Program-made: the position numbers and the translations under genes | Shown here: one piece after another, positions 52,530 through 63,156 of the stretch | How the letters are laid out: each line of letters starts with the position of its first letter | Position numbering within the stretch: the stretch's first letter is position 1 | Assembly: GCA_030323885.1 (NCBI GenBank) | Contig: CM059186.1 | Location: 27,389,005-27,453,004, forward strand | Direction of reading: 5' to 3' | Length of the DNA stretch: 64,000 bases | Source: Branchipolynoe longqiensis | Taxonomy: Eukaryota > Annelida > Polychaeta > Phyllodocida > Polynoidae | Notes under the pieces: model-generated | Database searches by the model: none | Seen by the model: only the letters and a program-made list of their open reading frames with translations | What the model was told of the DNA's origin: nothing

Positions 52530-53855
52530 GTAACCACTTGGCTGGTACTGGGCTGGTACTGGCTGGTACTGGGATAGTACAGTGGCTAGGAAGGGAGTAG
52601 TATCAATTTTCCAATGACTTGAAAATTTACACTTGTCGCTTCCGTGACAGGTGATCGGCATTATTAGAATAGTGCAAGAACTGGTTGGCTCAGAGTCAGG
52701 ATAATGTGACTGAGTGGGATATCAGGTCATGGTGCCGGCAGCCTGATTTCGCAGTTGGACAGCACTATTAAGTCCCCATGAGTGTGCACTATCATAACTC
52801 GGCACCCATCCTGATATGACCTTAGATGTTGCCAGGACGTAAAACTTCAACAACCAACCTTGCTGATGCTATGCTGGTGCTATGCTGGTACTGTGCTGGT
52901 ACTGGGTTGGTACTGGACTGGTACTGGGCAGGTACCTTGCAGATGCTATGTTGGTGTTGTGCTGGTACTGGGCTGGTACTGGGCTGGTACTGGGTTGGTA
53001 CTGGACTGGTACTGGGCTGGTACCTTGCAGATGCTATGTTGGTGTTGTGCTGGTACTGGGCTGGTACTGGGCTGGTCCCTTGCTGGTGCTATACTCGTTC
53101 TGTGCTGTGCTGGTACTGGGCCGGTACTGGGCTGGTACTGGGCTGGTACTGGGCTGGTACGGAGCTGGTGGTGAGCTGGTGCTGGGCTGGTACTGGGCTG
53201 GTATCGGGCTGGTACTGGGCTGGTACTGGGCTGGTACTGGGCTGGTACTCAGCTGGTGGTGAGCTGGTGGTGAGCTGGTGCTGGGATGGTACTGGGCTGG
53301 TTTTGGGCTGGTACTTGTCTGGTACTGGGCTGGTACTGGGCTGGTACTGGACTGCTACCGGGCGGCTACTGAACTGGTGCTGGGCTGGTACTGAGCTGGT
53401 ACTGGGCTGGTACTGGGCTGGTGCTGGGCTGGTACTGTGCTGGTACTGTGCTGGTACTGTGCTGGTACTGGGCTGGTACTGGGCTGGTACTGGGATGGTA
53501 CTGGGCTGGTACTGGGATGGTGCTGGGCTGGTACTGGGCTGGTACTGGGCTGGGACTGGGCTGGGACTGGGCTGGTACTGGGCTGGGACTGGGCTGGTAC
53601 TGGGCTGGTGCTGGGATGGTACTGGGCTGGTGCTGGGCTGGTACTGGGCTGGTACTGGGCCGCTACTGAGCTGGTGCTGGGCTGGTACTGGGCTAGTACT
53701 GGGCTGGTACCGAGCTGGTGCTGAGCTGGTGCTGGGATGGTACTGGGCTGGGACTGGGCTGGGACTGGGCTGCTACTGGGCTGCTACTGAGCTGGTGCTC
53801 GGCTGGTACTGGGCTGGTCCTGGGCTGGTACTGGGCTGGTACCTTGCTGGTGCTA
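52530..53855 (+). repeat. 11-bp satellite array (GGCTGGTACTG)
   Basis: About 90 or more units with GCTGGTGCTG, GCTGGGACTG and TACCTTGCAGATGCTATG variants. A segment of ~115 bp is repeated (52885 and 52990). The 11-bp unit has no stop in any plus-strand frame, which explains the long apparent protein of LVLGWYWAGTG repeats. Interrupted at 52608-52858 by SINE1. Confidence 0.93.
52608..52858 (+). mobile_element. SINE1, 5'-truncated, inside the 11-bp array
   Basis: AATGACTTGAAAATTTACACT through CCAACAACCAACC. The array continues on both sides. Confidence 0.83.
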
Positions 53856-54370
53856 TACCGGTGTGGTGCTGTATCAGTCTGTTGCTAGCTGGTTTCATCG
53901 CTGGTTCAGGGATGGTGTATTTACTACTGTATTGCGCAGTTTACTGTCTCTAAGTAATAAGCATATTGATTTCCACATCTTGTTTTCTCCGCGATCACAA
54001 CCAACTAAAATAGTATCGTAGAGATCTCTGAATATGATAAACAAGCCATTAAACTTGTAAAGTCCCTTCTACATAAAAGCGGCTTCAATTGCTTCTGTCA
54101 ATAGATGATTTCCACCATTTCACGCTCTGATAGTAGTGGTCTCATAGGGGATTTCCAATACCAATGCGCCCTCTGATGGCAGTGGCCAAAACTAATGTTG
54201 ACGGTGGGTACCAGTTCTCCATGCATCATGTTCTGTGGAAAATGATCCTATAGAGGATTTCCACCACCAATGTGCCCTCTGATGGCAGTGGCCAGAACTA
54301 ATAGACAAGGTACAGCGCACCACAAATGTTATTACCATTACTGCACAGCAACGAAAACAAGTGCATGTAC
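53856..54370. other. No gene seen; short local duplication
   Basis: A ~60-bp segment (GATTTCCA-TACCAATG-CGCCCTCTGATGGCAGTGG) occurs at 54151 and 54256. Confidence 0.5.
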
Positions 54371-54725
54371 TTAAAGTTGCATAGTCCGATGGTTTTGAAT
54401 TTCTGTATTTTTTCTGAGATAAATATATTAGATCGATCACTAGTATCTACTTTACATTAGTTCAAAGTTACTTTTATTTTAAATGGTAAACTTTTGAGAT
54501 ATTTTGAGTGCAAACATGGAAAATTAGTTTTGGCAAACTTGCCAAAACTCTGACACCATAGACTTCTGCAGTAACAGGTTCTGTTAAATTGACTCAGTAT
54601 TGCCTTCTACGCAGAAACAAATGCTTAATAAGTGCATCAGTATCTAAGTTAGATGTGTAAAATCAAATCTAGATAATTAGTTTGGTTTTGAAAATTTGAT
54701 ATTTGATCAGACTATACAGCTTTAA
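54371..54725. mobile_element. MITE-X, uninterrupted reference copy
   Basis: TTAA-AGTTGCATAGTCCGATGG left end and CAGACTATACAGCT-TTAA right end. 355 bp. Shows the empty site CTAAGTTAGATGTG that is occupied in the copies at 5960 and 22112. Confidence 0.85.
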
Positions 54726-55342
54726 CCGTTATGTGCAGAATAAACAAACCATCACTAATAAAAAGGTTCAGTGCATGTCTACGGTGTGTCTAGTCTTTGG
54801 TGGTGCTGATTGATGGTGAAGGCATTTCAACATGTTCTGTATGATCACGACAATGCGGGGGGGTATTACAAAACACAATGCGCAGCTCGGGGGGAAAACC
54901 CCAACCCTGAACGCTCGATTGGAAGAAATTCAATGCACACGCCCCAGTCGATACTTGTGAACTCAGTGACAACGATCTGTTTACAATGCACACATCTCAA
55001 CCATTAACTCGGCTAAGATATAGCGAGCTACACGGGTATTAGCTCACTACTAGATCAATCGATATCAGATTCAGAAGACAATCAGTTTAGCTAGAGAGGG
55101 AGGGTTCCTGTCTGGGATGGACTAACCTCCCCCCCCACCCCCACCCCCACACACTTATCCCCCCCCCCCACCTCGCCACCACTATTATTCTTGCATTCTA
55201 CCTGTAGATGCTGTGAATAGCAAATCCTGCCCCGTGACGAGGGATATATCGCCGTTATATGTATCACATCAATCTGGAGTAATCGCCAAATATATAAGTT
55301 TGCTTTGTCCATTTTACATTTATCGACCCATTTCTGTCCTTT
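54726..55342. other. No gene seen
   Basis: C-runs near 55130-55165, otherwise unique-looking. Confidence 0.45.
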
Positions 55343-55352
55343 ATGACTCAAC

Positions 55353-56652
55353 GCTGTGAACTGAGTACAGAACACTAAGCCTGATGAGTCATATGTTGAA
55401 GATGATCCTGAAAATAATGTTACTGAGAAACAGACAGAAAATTGAAGAACAAATCAGTAACGTACAAAGTGGGTTTATATCTGGAAGAGGTACACGTGAA
55501 GGGATTTTCAATATGAGAATGATTTGTGAACGTTATTGTGAAGTGAACCAGGATGTTTATGGCTGCTTTATTGACTATGAGAAGGCCTTCGACCGAGTCA
55601 ATCATGAACTGTTAATCAAATGTTTACAAGATATTGGTGTCAATGGCAAAGACATTAAACTAATTGTGAACTTATACTGGACACAACATGCATTTATAAA
55701 AATGGAGCAGGGCCTATCGGATGAAGTTATGATTAAACGAGGAGTTCGACAGGGGTGTGTATTGTCACCATGTCTATTTAACCTGTACACAGAGATGATT
55801 TTCAGACACATTGAAGATTGCAAGGGAGTGACAATAGGTGGCATGAACGTCAACAATCTTAGATATGCCGATGACAGTGTAATACTAGCAGACAGTGAGA
55901 AAAACCTACAAGATATAGTGAATAGAATCAATAAAGCCGGAATACTATTCAACATGAAGATGAATGCCAGGAAGACCAAAACAATGGTTATAAGTAAAAA
56001 GACAGATAAACCAAATGTCAATATAACCATAGATGGCACAAACATAGAACAAGTATCCGAATTCATATATCTCAGACAAACGATTACAAATGATGGGAGA
56101 TGTGAGGAAGAAATTAAAAGAAGGATAACAATAGCCCGAACAACATTCTCCAAAATGTATAGAGTGTTAACATCAAGTAAGATATTAATACAAACAAGGA
56201 AGCGTATTCTTCAGTGTTATGTGTGGTCTACTCTAATGTATGGGGCTGAGACATGGACAATCTCTAAGAAAATGGACAAACGTTTAGCAGCATTTGAGAT
56301 GTGGACTTATCGAAGGATGATGAAAATATCATGGACAAAGAAGATCACCAACAAAGAGGTTCTCAGAAAAATTAAAAATAAGAAAAGCTTGTTTGCCACT
56401 ATACAGACAAAGAAACTTATTTATTTTGGCCACATCATTCGTCAGAGTTCAATATACCGTACATTGTTGGAAGGGAAGGTGAATGGCAGCAGAGGGAGAG
56501 GGAGAGGGAGACCAAGAACATCATGGTTTACAAATATTTCACAGTGGACAGGCTTGAATTATTCACAGTCTATCAGAACAGCACAACATCGGGACAAGTG
56601 GAGAACCATTGCATCCAACCCTCGACTAGAGGACGGAAATATTGATTGATTG
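55353..56652 (+). mobile_element. LINE A (RTE-like), 5'-truncated insertion
   Basis: 1,300 bp flanked by perfect 10-bp repeats ATGACTCAAC (55343-55352 and 56653-56662). The 3' end is a stop codon followed at once by ATTGATTGATTG, with practically no 3' UTR, as is typical of RTE elements. The endonuclease domain and 5' end are missing, so it cannot move alone. Confidence 0.9.
55384..56649 (+). pseudogene. LINE A reverse transcriptase, C-terminal two thirds, still open
   Basis: 421 codons. The frame is open from the truncation point (E-Y-R-T-L-S-L before the first Met), so the ATG at 55384 is internal. RT motifs: CFIDYEKAFDRV (first Asp ~64), KRGVRQGCVLSP, RYADDSVILA (D163-D164). The thumb region is YVWSTLMYGAETWTISK, then YFGHIIRQS and a Gly-Arg-rich patch with one extra Arg-Gly pair relative to the other copies. 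Probable product if expressed: an RT fragment without endonuclease. RTE/BovB-type placement is by overall resemblance and not certain. Confidence 0.88.
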
Positions 56653-56662
56653 ATGACTCAAC

Positions 56663-56729
56663 AGAACCACCCACCCACACCCACACCCACACACACCCAC
56701 ACCCACACCCACCCCTATCAAGAAAGTAT
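56663..56729. repeat. (CCCACA)n run
   Basis: ACCCACACCCACACCCAC at 56669-56712. Confidence 0.85.
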
Positions 56730-56736
56730 TCCCAAT

Positions 56737-57085
56737 AACTGGATGGTTGGTTGGTTGTTGGGGTTTTGCGTCCTGGCAACATCTACGCTCATATTAGGAT
56801 GGGCATGAACTTGTGACAGTGTGTACTCATGGTGACTTCATAGTGCTGCCCCATTGAAAAATCAGGCTGTCAGGACCATGACCTGATATCCTACTCAGTA
56901 ACATTACCCTAACACTGAGCTAATCGGTCCTTGCCCTATCCTATTAATGCAGAGTGCCTGGCTAGGAAGCGACAAGTATCAATTTTATTTTATAAGTCAC
57001 TGGTTTGACTGGACTGGGAATTGGACTCCCCATCTCCCGCACGGGAGGCCTTCGCTCTACCGATTCGGCCACCGCGCCCGGTAAT
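56737..57085 (-). mobile_element. SINE1, full length
   Basis: (GGTT)n start, complete body, head CCGATTCGGCCACCGCGCCC. Confidence 0.9.
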
Positions 57086-57107
57086 AACTGAATGAAAATG
57101 CTATATA

Positions 57108-57537
57108 CGGTCTACTCTCTCTATAACGGACAACCATGCGACTGGAGCAAGATGCCGTTATAGAGAGAGATCCGTTATAGGCATAGACTGACTGATGGAA
57201 TGGGTTGAAACCAATGTTTTTCTTTCATACTTTTATACTTATACTGTTACACTTAGACTTGAGGTGGTGACCAGAGGTGGCATCATAGGTTCGCCACCTC
57301 CAGAGTTGGCAACCATAGGTGGTGACAGGAGAGATCGCACCTACAGCACATCGTTATTGACAGAGAATATTGATCAAATAAGTGAAAAAACGGTTTGTTG
57401 TCCGCATAAGACAGTTGTCCATTAGACACAGAGGCAATGCTATTAAATTAACGGGGTGCCATGACGGGACCAGTACCTTTTTACGTTATTGACAATGATT
57501 CATGATTGACAGAGGCTGTTATTGACAGAGTAGACTG
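57108..57537. mobile_element. pogo-like MITE, second family
   Basis: TA-flanked. Ends CGGTCTACTCTCTCTATAACG and the complement of CAGTCTACTCTGTCAATAAC. Internal GATCCGTTATAGGC. ~430 bp, no transposase found. Confidence 0.72.
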
Positions 57538-57574
57538 TATATTATATATATTATATATATACAAACACTGTTTG

Positions 57575-57735
57575 CTACATTAGTTTAAGTGGGGTAAATT
57601 TCAGTGACAGACAATTTGTCTTCCTGATTCCACAGTTCCTTTCGGTATTTGAGTAACAAATGCCGAATGGCATGCTAGGTAGCAACAGGTGTCAATTTTT
57701 AAATCCTTAGTTTGACTCTGCCAGGGTTCCCATAT
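57575..57735 (-). mobile_element. SINE1b, diverged
   Basis: GTTTAAGTGGGGTAAATTTCA, then ATGCCGAATGGCATGCTAGG and GACTCTGCCAGGGTTCC. Confidence 0.6.
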
Positions 57736-58376
57736 TAAAATGCCATATTCCGATTTTCTTTTGACTTTCTACCCTATGACTTTAAGTAAATATATTAGAG
57801 TGGCTATTGTTCATGGTGGTTCGCCAACATGGGTAGATTGCGCGTGAACAGGGAGCCCTACAGTGGCACCCCCTGGAGTGTTCCCCCACCTGGCCTCCTA
57901 CTGGTCTCACCCAGAACCAGCCCCACGAGACTCTGATGTCACGATCACACCTCGCAAGACTATGACGTCATGTGCCCTTCATTGGAAATCAATAAACCTT
58001 ATTCCTCACTTCCAACATGGCAGTCAGACGAGCAACTCAACAGACCGACTCAACTCAGCCGCCCACCCAACCCTTCAAACGAACAGTCACGCATGGGGTT
58101 GAGGGCCTGAGTCGAACTTTCAACTGTCATCATATTGCTCTTCCTTACTGTACTTACTGTCTTACATGTCTTGTTCATTAAAAATTCCATAACATGGGCT
58201 CCTTGTTCGCGTGGTAAATTACAACCTGCCTTACTTTAAGTATATTGTACTTTAATGAGAATAGACTGAAGTGAAACCATGCCAAATTAATTTCGGTGTG
58301 CACATTAAACTGCTGAAACCTTCTATCCTGGCAGCTTCTATTAAACTGACTTTAGTGTTCCTCTAAATACTTGTTG
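57736..58376. other. No gene; faint MITE-X match
   Basis: TTACTTTAAGTATATTGTAC and CCAAATTAATTTCGG at 58230-58300 resemble MITE-X. GTGGTTCGCC at 57822 and a similar inverted block near 60970 hint at another dispersed repeat. Confidence 0.35.
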
Positions 58377-58432
58377 TTGTGTGTTTGTTGTTTTACGCCC
58401 TAGCAAGATCTAAGGTCATATTAGGACGGCCC
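58377..58432 (-). mobile_element. SINE1 3' tail fragment
   Basis: TTGTTGTGTGTTTGTTGTTT, then CTAAGGTCATATTAGGACGG. Confidence 0.75.
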
Positions 58433-58433
58433 T

Positions 58434-59118
58434 TATACCCCTGTCACACTACGACGTAATGAGCAAACGTAAGCCTGACATGATCACGTTTCGTCATTAC
58501 GTTGACATACGTTGGGTTACGTTATGATGATGTCAGAATGACGTTAGACTGATGTCGAGCTACGTCACATTACGTCGTGCTACATCGGTGCGCGTCAAAG
58601 TTTTGAACCTGTTCAAAACTTTTGATGTAACTCGAACGTAAGGGTTTATGTTTGCCATACGTTCTGTACACGTTCGGCGAACTTCAAATATGTTAAACGG
58701 ACGTTAGTCAAAAGCTGCTCACTACGTTCAACTACGTTCCACTACGTTGACCCACATTAAACCCGGTGAAAACATCCACGTGGCATAATGGGAATGTCAG
58801 GAGAAAGTCAGGAGAATGTCAGGAGAATGTACGTTCAACATACGTTCAACATTTCGCCACCATGTCATGACCTATGTAACGTCACGTAACATAGTTCTGG
58901 TGATGGAATAATGTTCATAACATTCTGTGAGCGTAATGACGTTGTCCTCTCTCGTTGAATGACGGTATCACTACGCTTTACCGACGTTACGCTCTCGTCA
59001 ACTACGCTGCTTCCACGTTCAACTTGTGCCGAAATTTGCATACTATGGCGAGAAGTTCAACGTTCTTCACGTTCTCCCTATGCTGACTTCGTTATGTCGT
59101 AGTGTGACAGGGCTTTTA
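58434..59118 (-). mobile_element. ACGT-rich MITE, copy 2, both ends present
   Basis: ATACCCCTGTCACACTACGAC at one end and TCGTAGTGTGACAGGGCTTT at the other. It aligns in reverse complement with 32607-33218 over its length and shows the ~60 bp that copy lacks. TTATA lies at both outer edges and may be the target duplication. Confidence 0.85.
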
Positions 59119-59330
59119 TATACACAAAAATACATCCTGAGCAAGTGCTCCAACATCTAAATTAAGTATCTAGGTAGGGTGCGACCTACATAATGGCTTT
59201 GGTGTCGAACATTGTAGCCTTGGGCCGGACAATACAGCTCTAAGGTATATAGTATCGGGAGCTACTTCGACAATAGAGCAGGCTCCTCGAGACATACGTC
59301 GCTGTCACGTTACCAATATGGTCTAACATA

Positions 59331-59945
59331 CTTGACGATAATATCAAATGTTCAAAAAACATTTATATGTTTCAACAAATGTATAAAAAGAAAATATTTA
59401 AGCTTTATCAAAGGGAAAACACATAGTAGTCTAGTACATAAATATTGAGATGTAATTTACAGTATTGAGGGTAATGATGATATGCTTTTCACTTTTATCT
59501 TTCTTTTTTTTTGTTGTTGAAGATTTATACTGCCTATCATGGATAAGCCTGAATAGGCTTGTTTTCACCATTAGACAGTTTGTCGATAGAAAGCCCGAGC
59601 CTACACTTTTACCCACCCAAGGGATTTTTAACCTCCCAGACCACATAGACATGGTATGAGAGCAACTGGCCTTTGATGTCGCTGTAAGTTCTACACAGCA
59701 GTGGAAATCCAAATTGGCAGAGCTGGGGGCACGGGGAATCGAACCACCGACCCTCAGATTAGGAGTCCGACCTAGAAAAAAGTCAGACACTCTAACCACT
59801 CCGCCACAGAGAACACCACACGTTTATTATTTCTATGGTATAAGCAATGTATCTGTGTTATTTTTAAATGGGGAAAGCACCTCACAAGTATTGTACTTCT
59901 GCTTTCTCCTTTTTCATCTGAAAAAAATACTGATATAAATAACAT
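59331..59945 (+). mobile_element. LINE C 3' end, interrupted by SINE2
   Basis: 59331-59504 and 59819-59945 match 62070-61740 (reverse strand) continuously: GATAATATCAAATGTTC, TATAAAAAGAAAATATTTAA, then TTTATTATTTCTATGGTATA and CTCACAAGTATTGTACTTC. Confidence 0.78.
59505..59818 (-). mobile_element. SINE2, near full length, inside LINE C
   Basis: T-rich tail at 59508, body, B box as GGAATCGAACCACCG, head ending CCACTCCGCCACAGAGAAC. Confidence 0.85.
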
Positions 59946-60079
59946 CAAAGTTAGGGTCCGCCAACAGAAATCGGCGAAATCAATGATTCCAGGCGACAGG
60001 TACGACAAGGGGCCGCCACCACATGGCATATCCCATGGAGGCAGTGTCACTGTATATGCACAGATATCTATGTAGTCCA
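59946..60079. other. No gene seen
   Basis: Unique-looking. Confidence 0.4.
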
Positions 60080-60465
60080 CTATATCATAATCACCTTCAT
60101 CATTATCATCATCACCAACATCGTCATCAACATCACCATCATCACTGCCATTATCATCATCAGCATCATCACCATCACCATCATGGTCACCATCATCATC
60201 GTCATCACCACCATCTTCAACATCACTACCATCTGCATCGGCATCACCATTATCACCACCATCATTGCTGTCATCACCATCATCACCATCATAATCATCA
60301 CACTCATCACAATCATCATAAACATCATCACCACCATTATCATCACCACTACTATCATCATCGCGATTATCACCCTCATCACCACCATAATAGTCATCAT
60401 CACAGTTATCACCATCATCATCATCTCCATCACCACCACCACCATTTTCATTTCCATCATCATCC
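60080..60465 (+). repeat. (ATC/ACC)n triplet array
   Basis: CATCATCACCACCATCATC-type repeats. His-rich, Ile-rich and, on the other strand, Asp- or Met-rich frames are all artefacts of the triplet period. Confidence 0.95.
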
Positions 60466-61189
60466 ACTCCCCATATCTCCACTCCAATATCCACCTATTA
60501 TTACTTAATTAAGGTTAATGATCGCTGCTTGAGATTAATTTACGCGCACATCGTCAGTAATGGAGCTGGACATGGTTAGCGAGTAATTAGAGTGTAATTA
60601 CTTAATTACGACATGAACTAGAGCTCATATGACATGGACTTTATTCAAGAAAAGGTCAAATATATCAGAGTAACGTTGAATTAGGTCATCAGGTCAAAGT
60701 TCATCGAATCAGGCTCTCAACCCTATCGCTTTAACTGTGTCTCATTGTAGTGGTGGGTGGGCGGCTGAGTCAGGTGGTTGTTGTCAGTCCGGCATCTGGA
60801 GGCATAGTGTTGAAAGCAGGACCTGGTGGGGCGTCCACGACCGGAGATGACGTCACAGATCTCGTGGCGATGGTGGTTCACGGGAATTCCGGCAGGGGGT
60901 GTATTGGTTGATGAGATTGAACCCAGGTGGCACCACCACAGAGAGACCCTTTGGTCGCGTGCAAATTACCCATGGTGGCGAGCCACCATGCGCAATTGCC
61001 AGGGCAGGTAGACCCCCAATTTAATGAAAGATAATAGAAAACCAAAGAAAACCAGCAGTGTTAAATGTGCAGTCCATTATATCAGACATATTGACATTTA
61101 TGCGAATATATCCTTCAATCATTCTTTTTAATTGAACATGCAAAACACATGCCTATAAAGCTACACCTCATGTAGCAGAGAGAATGTTT
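60466..61189. other. No gene seen
   Basis: Holds GAGATGACGTCACAG (CRE-like) at about 60844 and CATGGTGGCGAGCCACCATG, a perfect 20-bp palindrome, near 60972. Confidence 0.5.
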
Positions 61190-61415
61190 TTGTTTTTTTT
61201 CTTCAAGATTTATACTGCTTATCATCGATAAGTCTGAATAGTCTTGTTTTCACCATTAGACGGTTGGTCGATAGAAAACCCAAGCCTACACTTTTACCAA
61301 CCCCAGGGATTTTTAACCTCCCACACCACATACGCATGGTATGAGAGCAACTGACCTTTGATGACGCTGTAAGTTATACGCAGGGGTGGAAATCCAAATT
61401 GGCAAAATGATGGCA
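61190..61415 (-). mobile_element. SINE2, 5'-truncated
   Basis: CTTCAAGATTTATACTGCTT through AATCCAAATTGGCAAAATG. The tRNA-like head is missing. Confidence 0.8.
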
Positions 61416-61559
61416 TGGGAAATATATATAATTACTGTCTGCAGTATGCAATCATTCAGAAGTAACATGGACAGTTAGTAAATGACATGGACTATGCCTG
61501 CGTATATCATATTCATCGAAAAATGTTTGAAATACACTGCATACATATCCACCACCTAA

Positions 61560-61713
61560 AGCCCCATTCACACATGCACCTTAAGTCGCCTCAACTAGTT
61601 TGCCTGATCTAATCAATCTTACGGAGAGGTTTACATGAGGCAAACTAGTTGAGTCAACTCAGTTCTAATTCACCTCAGTGGTGCGTTCACATGGCCGTTT
61701 TGAGCCAAACTAG
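61560..61713. repeat. Small hairpin repeat
   Basis: CCTCAACTAGTTTGCCT (61593) pairs with AGGCAAACTAGTTGAG (61638). The outer parts CCCATTCACACATG and GTTCACATGG are similar. Possible tiny MITE. Confidence 0.45.
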
Positions 61714-63156
61714 ATGATAATAATGATAATAATAATATATTTATTTCCACATGATCAATGTACACACAAGTTGATAATTATATCAGTAATTTTTTCACAT
61801 GAAAAAGGAGAAAGCAGAAGTACAATACTTATGAGGTGCTTTCCCCATTTAAAAATAACACAGATACATTGCTTATACCATAGAAATAATAAATAGACAA
61901 ATAAAAGTTAAAAGCATATCAACATTACCCTCAATACTGTAAATTACATCTCAATATTTATGTACTGGACTACTATGTGTTTTCCCTCTGATAAAGCTTA
62001 AATATTTTCTTTTTATACATCCGTTGAAACATATAAATGTTTTTTGAACATTTGATATTATCGTCAAGTGAATTCCATATTTTTATGCCACATATAGATA
62101 TACATTGAGACTTTAAAGTTGTTCTTGCAAATACTTGTCTTAGGTTGTTACTCTGCCTTGTGTCATGGCTACTATCTGATCTTATTTTGAATAAAGACTG
62201 TAGATGTTTTGGCAGTAGCCCTTTGTTTGCATTGTAAATTATCATACTAGATTTGATCTTAACCAAGTCTATTAATTTTAATACATGAAGATCAAAGAAC
62301 AGCTTATTAGTGTGCTCTCGATATCCAACGTTGCAAACAATTCTCACTGCTTTCTTCTGTAGCAAATAAATACACTCCATATTTGTTTTATATGCATTTC
62401 CCCATACTTCACAACAATACGATACATAAGGCAGAAATAATGAATAATACAATATTAAGCATGCATTTTTGCTTAGTACATATTTTGCCTTGTGCATAAT
62501 TGCAATAGTTTGGACAATTTAGATTTAATCATACTAATATGCTTTTTCCAATTAAGTTTATGATCTATTAGCACCCCTAGAAATTTACTGACATAAACCA
62601 TTTCGATATCAGTATCATTTATACGTAGTGTAACCTTAGATTGTTTTTTATAATTACTAAACAGCATGAAATTTGTTTTTGCTACATTAAGTGATAACTT
62701 GTTTGTTGCAAACCATCAATCAATCAATAGTTCCGTCCTCTAGTCGAGGGTTGGATGCAATGGTTCTCCAATTGTCCCGATGGTGTGCTGTTCTGATAGA
62801 CTGTGAAAAATTCAAGCCTGTCCACTGTGAAATATTTGTAAACCATGATGTTCTTGGTCTCCCTCTCCCTCTGCTGCCATTCACCTTCCCTTCCAACAAT
62901 GTACGGTATATTGAACTCTTGCAAACCATAGGTTCAATTTAATAAGTTCTTTGTTTATATCATTGCCAAATTGAACTGGTTCATTTCCTGACCTAAAGAT
63001 AGTAGTGCCATCAGCAAATAGAATGAATTTAAGAAGCGATGACACATTACAAATATCATTTATATATAAAATGAATAACTTAGGTCCCAGAATTGAGCCT
63101 TGAGGGACACGATGATTCGATTCAACATGCATGTGTGGCCTGGGCTTTAAATACAT
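61714..63156 (-). pseudogene. LINE C (CR1/jockey-like) reverse transcriptase remnant
   Basis: The minus strand encodes VPQGSILGPKLFILYINDI, then LFADGTTIF, where the canonical FADDT has lost its second catalytic Asp. After a 202-bp insertion it resumes with NKLSLNVAKTNFMLFSN, FLGVLIDHKLNWKKHI, a frameshift near 62490, and SLFLPYVSYCCEVWG, LLQKKAVRIVCN. It is followed by a short 3' UTR and a TAA/TGA-triplet tail at about 61715-61740. Cut at its 5' end near 63150. Inactive. Confidence 0.85.
62717..62918 (-). mobile_element. LINE A 3' end inserted into LINE C
   Basis: 202 bp with the ATTGATTGATTG tail, flanked by perfect 11-bp repeats TTGCAAACCAT (62706-62716 and 62919-62929). Keeps the last ~65 codons of the LINE A frame. 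Confidence 0.9.

Noticed and set aside
52826..53953. 375-codon Trp/Gly/Tyr-rich open frame
   Set aside because: Produced by the 11-bp tandem repeat, which lacks stops in every plus-strand frame. No independent coding signal.
60023..60508. His-rich, Ile-rich and Asp-rich frames
   Set aside because: All three are readings of the same ATC/ACC triplet array.
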